DNA of 64,000 bases, taken from the NCBI RefSeq assembly GCF_013201035.1, contig NZ_CP053707.1, positions 806,001 through 870,000 of the forward strand, read 5' to 3'. Below the pieces are notes generated by a model. The model was given only the letters and a program-made list of their open reading frames with translations. It was not told the origin of the DNA and searched no databases. Shown piece by piece: positions 58,701 to 64,000 of the stretch. Each line of letters opens with the position of its first letter. Position 1 is the first letter of the stretch. The position numbers were made by a program, and so were the translations under genes. The DNA is from Arthrobacter sp. NEB 688. Its GTDB lineage: Bacteria > Actinomycetota > Actinomycetes > Actinomycetales > Dermatophilaceae.

Positions 58701-61700
58701 CGACCCCGACGGGGACTCGGTGTCGGTCACCGGGGTCGTCGGCACCGACGGCGGGCCCGTCGACCTGCGCCTCGGCCGCGTCGTGGGCACCGGCCCCACG
58801 ACCATCCGCTACGAGGCGTTCCCGCTGGCCGCCGGGACCGAGGTCATCACCTACGAGGTGCGCGACCGGTTCGGGGCGACCAGCCGCGCGTTCGTCAGGG
58901 TCGGCGTCGTCCAGCCGGGCGACCCCCAGCCGCCGGTCGCGGTGCCGGACGAGGTCTTCGCCGCCCCCGGCAAGACCGTCACGGTCAAGCCCCTGGTCAA
59001 CGACCTCATCGCCCGCGGTGACGTCGTCGACGTGCAGACCGAGGGCCTCAACCCCGCCGGCGAGCTGAGGAAGTGGACGGTCGACGGCGACGACACCGTC
59101 CGCACCAAGGTCCCCGACGACACCTCGGCCCTGCACCAGCTCGTCTACGGCATCAGCGACGGCCTCTTCGACCCCTCGCGCGCCACCGTGCTCGTGCGCC
59201 CCGTCGTCGGATACAAGAACCCCCCAGTGGCCAACGACGACGTGGCGGCGCCGAGGCCGGGCGAGACCTCGAGCGTGGTCGACGCCCTGGCCAACGACAC
59301 CGACGTCGACTCCGACCCCGCGACGCTGAAGATCGCCGAGGTCCTCTCACCGGACGCGCAGGTCACCGCCGACGGGCGCGTGTCGGTGAAGATCCTCGAC
59401 CACGCCTACTCGGTGCCCTACGTCGTGGTCGACGAGGACGGCGAGCGGGCGATGGCGCTGATCCACGTCCCGACCGGCGCCAACGGGCAGCCGTTCGTCG
59501 TCGCCGGGTCCCTGGTCAAGATGGACCCCGACTCCTCCAAGACCGTCAACCTGGCCGACCACGTGCGCTCCCCGCGCGGGCGGGTGGTGTCGGTGACGAC
59601 GGCCTCGACGGTCTCGGCCTCCCCGGCGGAGAACCTCTCGGTCACGCTCGTCGACAACCGCACGCTGCAGCTGACCTCCTCCAACGGGTACGTCGGCCCG
59701 GCGGCGGTGATGCTGGAGGTCACCGACCAGAGCGCGGTCGGGCAGACCGACTTCGGCACCGCCTACGTCTCGGTCCCGGTGCAGGTCGGGCCCCTGGTGC
59801 CGCTGCTGCGCTGCCCCGACGGCGCGGTCACCGTCACCGCCGGCGGGCTGGACCGCACCGTCGACATCCCCACCGTCTGCCACGCGTGGCTGCCCGTCGG
59901 GATGACCTTCGACGACGTCCAGTTCGAGACCCGTTGGAAGACCCCCGCGGACGCCGACCTGCGCGCCGACGGCCAGGGCAACCGCCGCCTCACCCTCCAC
60001 GCCGACACCGACGCCCAGACCTCCACGGGCACCCTCGAGATCTCCTCGCGCGGGATGGCCCAGCCGTCGTCGCTCACCGTCAAGGTCGTCGGCGCCGACG
60101 CCCAGGGCCCCGCGCGGCTGCGCCCGATCTCGGTCTCCGGGCTCGAGGAGGGGCAGTCGCGCACCGTCGACGTCTCCGGCTACCTCGACTCCCCGCTCTC
60201 CGACCCGACCTGCGCCATCGTCCGGGCCACCGTCGAGTCCGGCTCGGGCATCACGACCTCGTTCTCCGGCTGCTCGCTCACCCTCACCGCGGGCGAGCGC
60301 CCGTCGCCGACCGCGTCGATCGGCCTCGTCGTCACCGACGGCCCGCGCCGCGAGACCTCCGGCCGGGTCACCGTGACGCTGCTCGGGCGCCCCGACCCGC
60401 CGCGCCAGGTGCAGGCCGTCGCCGACCGCGACGCCGGCGGCCAGGCCCGCGTGCGCTGGCTGCCGCCGACGTACGACGGCGGCTCGGTCGTCACGGGCTA
60501 CGTCGTCCGCTGGAGCGGCGGCTCGTCGGGCGAGCAGACCTGCTCGGCCTCGCCCTGCACCATCCCCGGGCTGACCAACGGGCAGGACTACACCTTCACG
60601 GTCGCCGCCGTGAACGGCATCGGCGAGGGCGACCCGTCGGCCCCCAGCGCCGCAGTCCGTCCCGACCGGCTGCCCGAGGCCGTCACCGGCGTCCGGATGG
60701 TCAGCCGCGGCGACGGCACGCTGACCATCGCCTGGGACCAGCCGGTCAACGAGGGCAGCGCCCTGCGCAAGTACGTCGTCCGGCTCATCTCCTCGACCGG
60801 CCAGACCAAGACCCAGGACGTCGCCGCCGGCACCCGGCAGGCCACCGTCACCGGCCTGGACAACATGGCCGAGCAGGACGTGCAGGTCCAGGCGTGGAAC
60901 GAGCTCGGCGCCGGGCAGTTCGGCCCGGCCGTGACGATGCAGTCCGCCGGCACGCCGCCGGCGCTGCCCGCCCCGAAGATCGCGGCGAGCGGCCCCGGCC
61001 CCGCGGCGGACTCGGCGACCCTGACCATCTCGTGGGAGCAGGGCACGCCCAACGGCCCGCCGACCACCGGCTACACGCTCTACCAGCAGGTCGCGGGCGG
61101 CGGCTGGACCGCGGTCGAGCGGCTCGCCCCGGACCGCCGCAGCACGACCGTCGTCGTGCCCTACGACGGGCGCGAGTACCGCTACACCGTGACGCTGACC
61201 AACGGCGCCGACCTCGAGGGCCCGAAGACCAACTCGTCGTCGTTCACCTCCAACGGCGTCCCGTCCGACCCGTCGGTCAGCGCGGCGACGCCCGCCGCCG
61301 ACCAGAAGATCCGGGTCACCGTCACCGTCGGCCAGCCGCGCGCGGCGTCCTTCTCGGTCATCCGCTGGTCGGCCAACGGCGCCTCCGGCACCCACCAGTG
61401 CGGGTGCGCGCCCGGGTCGCAGGTCAGCTTCGACATCGGCCCGCTCGACACCAGCCCGACCCAGGCCTACGCCGTGACCGTCCGCACCGAGAACTCGGCC
61501 GGCGCCTCCTCGAACCCCGCCGGGACCAACGCGACCCCGTACGGCCCCACGCTCTCGCCCTCCGGCCTCAACGGATCCAACGACGGCACCACCGGTGCGA
61601 CCTGGACCTGGAACCTGCCGACGAACGGCCGCCCGGTCGACCAGGTCCGCCTCTCGGGCGCCGACACCGGCACCTTCGGCGGCGGCAAGACCTCGCACTC

Positions 61701-62154
61701 GATCAGCAAGGGCCCGGGCACCTACACCCTGACCGTCGAGGCGCACTCGGACGCCGGATGGTCGGCGCCGGTCTCGCGCCAGGTCACCGTGCCGAACCCG
61801 CCGCCGCCGGACCCCGAGGTCTTCAACGTCCACAAGGGCCCGCCCTACCGCCCGCCGAACGCGGTCGGCAGCTGCACGAGCGGCAACTGCCCGCGCGTGG
61901 CGTTCGACGTCCGCAACTTCCCCGCCGGCGGGGGCGGCTGGACCGTCAGCGTCATCCGGAACGACGGCCAGGAGCTGTTCACCTCGAGCGTCCAGTTCTT
62001 CCCCAGCGGCGACGGCACCGGCACGACCGGCGAGACCGGCAACACGTCCAACTGGCGCAGCACCGGCATCGTCATCGCCAACGGCGAGGGCCCCCTCCAC
62101 GTCCGGCTCTGCCGCGGTGGCACCTGCCACCAGTCGGCCGACGTCGGCTGGTGA
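55798..62154 (+). CDS. giant membrane-anchored/secreted Ig-like and fibronectin III protein
   Basis: The product is about 2118 aa from GTG 55798, with GAGGAG upstream. Residues 1-45 are a basic stretch plus a membrane helix (AGAVVVALVAGGLGYAAVA), a signal or anchor. Residues about 50-400 may form a beta-propeller-like part. Then at least eight cadherin/Ig-like repeats carry the LDNDTD, LANDYS, LDNDTM and LANDTD calcium-type motifs (about 440-1250). Fn3 domains begin about 1530 (PPRQVQAVADRD, WAGGSS-type loops) and continue to the end. It should be an extracellular surface protein. MoxR and DUF58 genes follow, a conserved actinobacterial set with PP2C, FHA and kinase genes. Confidence 0.9.
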   Translation: MTRVGAARVRDARGRARRRTAGAVVVALVAGGLGYAAVASDGTTVHEADLNDAGVWVSSAQQAKFAKANIPIGQLDTGVATDTGTGGGLDILQDGAAVFGLSTASGELFPLDPPTSTAGDPAATVPAVDEQDGRFTPQPVDLRGGTLALLDPASGKLYAQRVDPRTGTTDLPGVAVGAKPVATVGRGAAVAVGLDGVVHAVSGADGTVTSIRPTPTGFAKPTSTRSALRSPHPDITAVGAAWVAYDPETDRVFTAEKPEGVDAQVTTDGSRLAALQVPGPDADTVVVESAQRAVQVPLDGGLSPGGVVIGERVNRTPGATLVTRPVVLGGCVHAAWAEQTQVFYGANCGRTGDEPTATLPTGSEDPIREGVAFRVNRDLVVLNELDDGGVWDLQDKPTKIDNWDALTPPTRQDDKNQKKDENLVDEATAQQPPKAVDDAEKVRPGRTSKLHVLDNDTDVAGSVLAIDQRDVTAPTLRGASATVSSDGQAIDLSVPAGTENQVLEFSYKVNNGKATSKTAGTVRVRVVGDEVNGPPALRRGGAEIAQRPYPVIAGKRLSVPVLADWRDPENDTLAARADVEGAVVDGGGRVTVTAPGEEGRQPIGYVVSDGRGGSTKGTVNARVLSTSGDSKFVAPRTQPDAVRGVVGKPLQVEPLGNDIAGADPGEPDASLRLRSEVRPVGPLQVDTDLATGTVTVTGNAAGTFELSYSAVTGAGAAPGRIRVDLTAPPEGAPPVSVPDNATLHDQAPAMVDVLANDYSPRGDVLVTAAVETTDDSGWLQPSIYQGRWVRLEARDPAPAGTEGRRGTIRYTVSDGTQRTSGQVEVLQQGPLADSLPLVEDDKATVREGDTVSIPVLDNDTMADGIPLRLDPGSVKVVSKGDAQRAFASGNVVRYVPEATGLRAAKFVTIEYAAYAEGSKERAQTARVRVQVNPLPTKQQVNQAPVARSFTATVTAGDPLTMTIPTFGVDPDGDSVSVTGVVGTDGGPVDLRLGRVVGTGPTTIRYEAFPLAAGTEVITYEVRDRFGATSRAFVRVGVVQPGDPQPPVAVPDEVFAAPGKTVTVKPLVNDLIARGDVVDVQTEGLNPAGELRKWTVDGDDTVRTKVPDDTSALHQLVYGISDGLFDPSRATVLVRPVVGYKNPPVANDDVAAPRPGETSSVVDALANDTDVDSDPATLKIAEVLSPDAQVTADGRVSVKILDHAYSVPYVVVDEDGERAMALIHVPTGANGQPFVVAGSLVKMDPDSSKTVNLADHVRSPRGRVVSVTTASTVSASPAENLSVTLVDNRTLQLTSSNGYVGPAAVMLEVTDQSAVGQTDFGTAYVSVPVQVGPLVPLLRCPDGAVTVTAGGLDRTVDIPTVCHAWLPVGMTFDDVQFETRWKTPADADLRADGQGNRRLTLHADTDAQTSTGTLEISSRGMAQPSSLTVKVVGADAQGPARLRPISVSGLEEGQSRTVDVSGYLDSPLSDPTCAIVRATVESGSGITTSFSGCSLTLTAGERPSPTASIGLVVTDGPRRETSGRVTVTLLGRPDPPRQVQAVADRDAGGQARVRWLPPTYDGGSVVTGYVVRWSGGSSGEQTCSASPCTIPGLTNGQDYTFTVAAVNGIGEGDPSAPSAAVRPDRLPEAVTGVRMVSRGDGTLTIAWDQPVNEGSALRKYVVRLISSTGQTKTQDVAAGTRQATVTGLDNMAEQDVQVQAWNELGAGQFGPAVTMQSAGTPPALPAPKIAASGPGPAADSATLTISWEQGTPNGPPTTGYTLYQQVAGGGWTAVERLAPDRRSTTVVVPYDGREYRYTVTLTNGADLEGPKTNSSSFTSNGVPSDPSVSAATPAADQKIRVTVTVGQPRAASFSVIRWSANGASGTHQCGCAPGSQVSFDIGPLDTSPTQAYAVTVRTENSAGASSNPAGTNATPYGPTLSPSGLNGSNDGTTGATWTWNLPTNGRPVDQVRLSGADTGTFGGGKTSHSISKGPGTYTLTVEAHSDAGWSAPVSRQVTVPNPPPPDPEVFNVHKGPPYRPPNAVGSCTSGNCPRVAFDVRNFPAGGGGWTVSVIRNDGQELFTSSVQFFPSGDGTGTTGETGNTSNWRSTGIVIANGEGPLHVRLCRGGTCHQSADVGW

Positions 62155-62198
62155 CCCCCGCACCCCCCTCGCCCCCTCCACGGAAGGACACCCACCGC

Positions 62199-63170
62199 AT
62201 GACCGTCACGACCGACCAGGCCGCCTGGTTCTCGCAGACCTTCGCCGCCATGGTCGCCAACGTCGACAAGGCGGTGCTCGGCAAGGAGCACGTCATCCGC
62301 CTGGCGCTGACCTGCATGCTCTCCGAGGGCCACCTGCTCCTCGAGGACTTCCCCGGCACGGGCAAGACCCAGCTGGCCCGGGCGATGGCCGGCACGGTCA
62401 AGGGGACGAACTCGCGCATCCAGTTCACGCCCGACCTGCTGCCGAGCGACGTCACCGGCGTGACGATCTACGACCCGAACAGCAAGGTCTTCGAGTTCCA
62501 CGAGGGCCCGATCTTCGCGACGATCGTCCTCGCCGACGAGATCAACCGCGCCTCGCCGAAGACCCAGTCCGCGCTCCTCGAGGTGATGGAGGAGGGCCAC
62601 GTGACGGTCGACAAGACGCGGCACTCGGTCGGTGAGCCCTTCATGGTCATCGCGACCCAGAACCCCATCGAGCAGGCCGGCACCTACCGCCTGCCCGAGG
62701 CCCAGCTCGACCGCTTCCTCATGAAGACGACGCTCGGCTACCCCGACCACGACGCGACGGTCCGGGTCCTGCGCGACGCCGCGACCCGCGACCGCACCCG
62801 CGCGCTCGAGCCGGTCGTCACCGCCCAGGTCGTCAGCGACATGGCCGAGCTCGCCGACGGCGTCCACGTCGACGACGCGATCCTCGAGTACGTCTCGCGC
62901 CTGGCCGAGGAGACCCGCCGCCACGTGAGCATCCGCCTGGGCCTGTCGGTCCGCGGCTGCCTCGCGTTCGTGCGCTGCGCCAAGACGTGGGCGATCAGCC
63001 AGGGCCGCGACCACGTCGTCCCCGACGACGTCAAGCTCCTCGCGCAGCCGGTGCTCAACCACCGCCTGCTCGTGACCGCCGAGGCGCAGTTCGCCGGCAT
63101 CACCGTCGAACAGGTCATCGACCAGATCCTCGCCGAGGTGGCCCCGCCCACGGAGCGTGTGCCGGCATGA
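62199..63170 (+). CDS. MoxR-family AAA+ ATPase
   Basis: The 323-aa product starts at ATG 62199 after GGAAGGA. Walker A is DFPGTGKTQLARAM, Walker B is IVLADEINRASPKTQSALLE, sensor 1 is VIATQNPIEQAGTYRLPEAQ, and LDRFLMK carries the arginine-finger region. MoxR ATPases act as chaperones that mature or activate partner proteins, usually with DUF58 and VWA proteins. It lies 44 bases after the Ig/Fn3 gene and overlaps the DUF58 ATG. Confidence 0.95.
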   Translation: MTVTTDQAAWFSQTFAAMVANVDKAVLGKEHVIRLALTCMLSEGHLLLEDFPGTGKTQLARAMAGTVKGTNSRIQFTPDLLPSDVTGVTIYDPNSKVFEFHEGPIFATIVLADEINRASPKTQSALLEVMEEGHVTVDKTRHSVGEPFMVIATQNPIEQAGTYRLPEAQLDRFLMKTTLGYPDHDATVRVLRDAATRDRTRALEPVVTAQVVSDMAELADGVHVDDAILEYVSRLAEETRRHVSIRLGLSVRGCLAFVRCAKTWAISQGRDHVVPDDVKLLAQPVLNHRLLVTAEAQFAGITVEQVIDQILAEVAPPTERVPA

Positions 63171-64000
63171 GCGACCCCACCGGGCGGCCCGAGGACGCCG
63201 AGTCGACGGTCCGTCGCTCCGACCTCACCCCTCCCTCCGCGCCGCGAGGTGCCGGGGGCGGTGCCGCGCGCCCGGTGGACGACGCGGCCGACGGCGCGAC
63301 CTCGCGCCCGGCCCGCTCCGCCCGCCGCCCGGGCGGGGGCTCGAAGCGGCCGCGCACCGGTCGGCGCCTCACGCTGCCGCGCCTGCGCACCACCGGACCC
63401 GGTCGCGACGGCGCCGGCCGCTCGCGCGCATCCGCCCGGCCGACCAGCCGCGCGCAGACCCGGGCCGACGGCAGCACGCGCACCGTCACGCTGCCCCGCG
63501 TCCAGGTGCCGAGTGCCCTGACCGACACCGGCGCCCGCATCCTCGTGCTGACCGGCGAGCGCATCAAGCCGATCGCCGACCAGACCCGCCGGGTCTGGCA
63601 CCCCGTCGTCGAGGTGCTGCGCTGGGTCTCGCCGCTCGGCTGGACGGTGCTGGCCGTCGGCCTCCTCGCCTGGTGGATGACGGCGCGCTTCGCATGGGCC
63701 GAGCTCGGGATGGTCGCGGCCGCGTGCCTCGTCCTCGTGCTCGCCTGCGTCCTCCTCGCGCTCGACCGGGCCAAGGTCCGCATCCGCGCCGACGTCGAGC
63801 CCGCCCGCGTCACCGTCGGTGACCCCGCGACCGGCCGCATCGCCGTCACCAACACCCCGAAGCGGGGGATGCTCCCGCTGCTCGTCGAGCTGCCCGTCGG
63901 GCGCACCGCCGCGCGCTTCACGCTGCCGGCGCTGGCCCCGGGCCGTACCCACGAGGAGCTCTTCGTCGTCCCGACCTCCCGGCGCGGCGTCGTCCCCGTC
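63167..64000 (+). CDS. DUF58 protein (3' end cut by window)
   Basis: The frame starts at ATG 63167, overlapping the MoxR stop (ATGA), and is open to the window edge (278 codons). A disordered, Arg/Pro/Gly-rich region of about 150 residues precedes two membrane helices (about 154-206, LGWTVLAVGLLAWWM and CLVLVLACVLLAL). The DUF58 start LDRAKVRIRADVEPARVTVG and the family motif VVPTSRRGVVPV follow. DUF58 proteins are partners of MoxR ATPases, so it is the natural partner of the gene just upstream. The C-terminal half is not seen. Confidence 0.85.
   Translation, partial: MSDPTGRPEDAESTVRRSDLTPPSAPRGAGGGAARPVDDAADGATSRPARSARRPGGGSKRPRTGRRLTLPRLRTTGPGRDGAGRSRASARPTSRAQTRADGSTRTVTLPRVQVPSALTDTGARILVLTGERIKPIADQTRRVWHPVVEVLRWVSPLGWTVLAVGLLAWWMTARFAWAELGMVAAACLVLVLACVLLALDRAKVRIRADVEPARVTVGDPATGRIAVTNTPKRGMLPLLVELPVGRTAARFTLPALAPGRTHEELFVVPTSRRGVVPV

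Noticed and set aside
59347..62181. Long minus-strand frame opposite the Ig/Fn3 gene
   Set aside because: Low-complexity Arg/Gly/Val composition is typical of antisense shadows in GC-rich genes; likewise the long frames opposite gyrA and gyrB.

Overview
The window is about 64 kb of very GC-rich DNA spanning the chromosomal replication origin of an actinobacterium. The core order is tRNA-Ala / tRNA-Ile / DUF3566 / gyrA / gyrB ... DUF721 / recF / gnd / dnaN / oriC / dnaA // rpmH / rnpA / yidD / yidC / jag / rsmG / parS cluster / parA / parB // trxA / trxB / anti-sigma / ECF sigma / pseudokinase / murJ / nudix / pcnA-like cca. This is the classic Actinomycetota origin layout and closely resembles the dnaA and Rv3909-Rv3924 regions of Mycobacterium. 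Gene content (M4 protease, DLW-39 protein, FHA/kinase/PP2C/MoxR/DUF58 cluster) and GC suggest Micrococcales, possibly Intrasporangiaceae; that family-level placement is inference. Region 1 (1-13.4 kb): the 3' part of a helix-rich membrane protein is followed by an accessory island with visibly lower GC. On the minus strand it carries a C5 cytosine methyltransferase, a Vsr endonuclease and a NERD-domain protein. Divergent from these lie a GmrSD-type DUF262 protein, a Z1-type ATPase and a PD-(D/E)XK endonuclease, with overlapping genes. Together they look like an unusual restriction-modification or defence locus. Two IS3-family elements with head-to-head transposase genes abut its right end, next to tRNA-Ala. 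Region 2 (13.3-30 kb): tRNAs, a tiny DLW-39 protein, a 48-bp perfect palindrome, gyrase, a divergent Hsp90-like ATPase, a protealysin-type M4 protease apparently fused to its emfourin-type inhibitor, an enoyl-CoA hydratase, a TetR/F420-type oxidoreductase pair with twin operators, DUF721, recF with a repeat-bearing tail, a Tat-signal Hcp-like protein, gnd and dnaN. Region 3 (30-41 kb): oriC between dnaN and dnaA with several DnaA boxes, then the rpmH-to-rsmG operon on the other strand. A 2.6-kb gene-free segment follows, carrying eight parS or parS-like sites, with a ninth inside parA, and then parAB. The replication initiator, its origin and the segregation centromere thus lie within 11 kb. 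Region 4 (41-50 kb): thioredoxin pair, SigM-like sigma/anti-sigma pair, a catalytically dead kinase, the MurJ lipid II flippase, a nudix hydrolase and tRNA nucleotidyltransferase. Region 5 (50-64 kb): a signalling cluster with PP2C phosphatase, FHA protein, Ser/Thr kinase and an FHA-like protein with a probable winged helix. Then comes a 6.4-kb gene for a secreted or anchored Ig-like/Fn3 protein, a MoxR ATPase and the start of a DUF58 protein cut by the window edge. A 50-51-bp tandem repeat occurs both beside oriC and at 55.2-55.5 kb.
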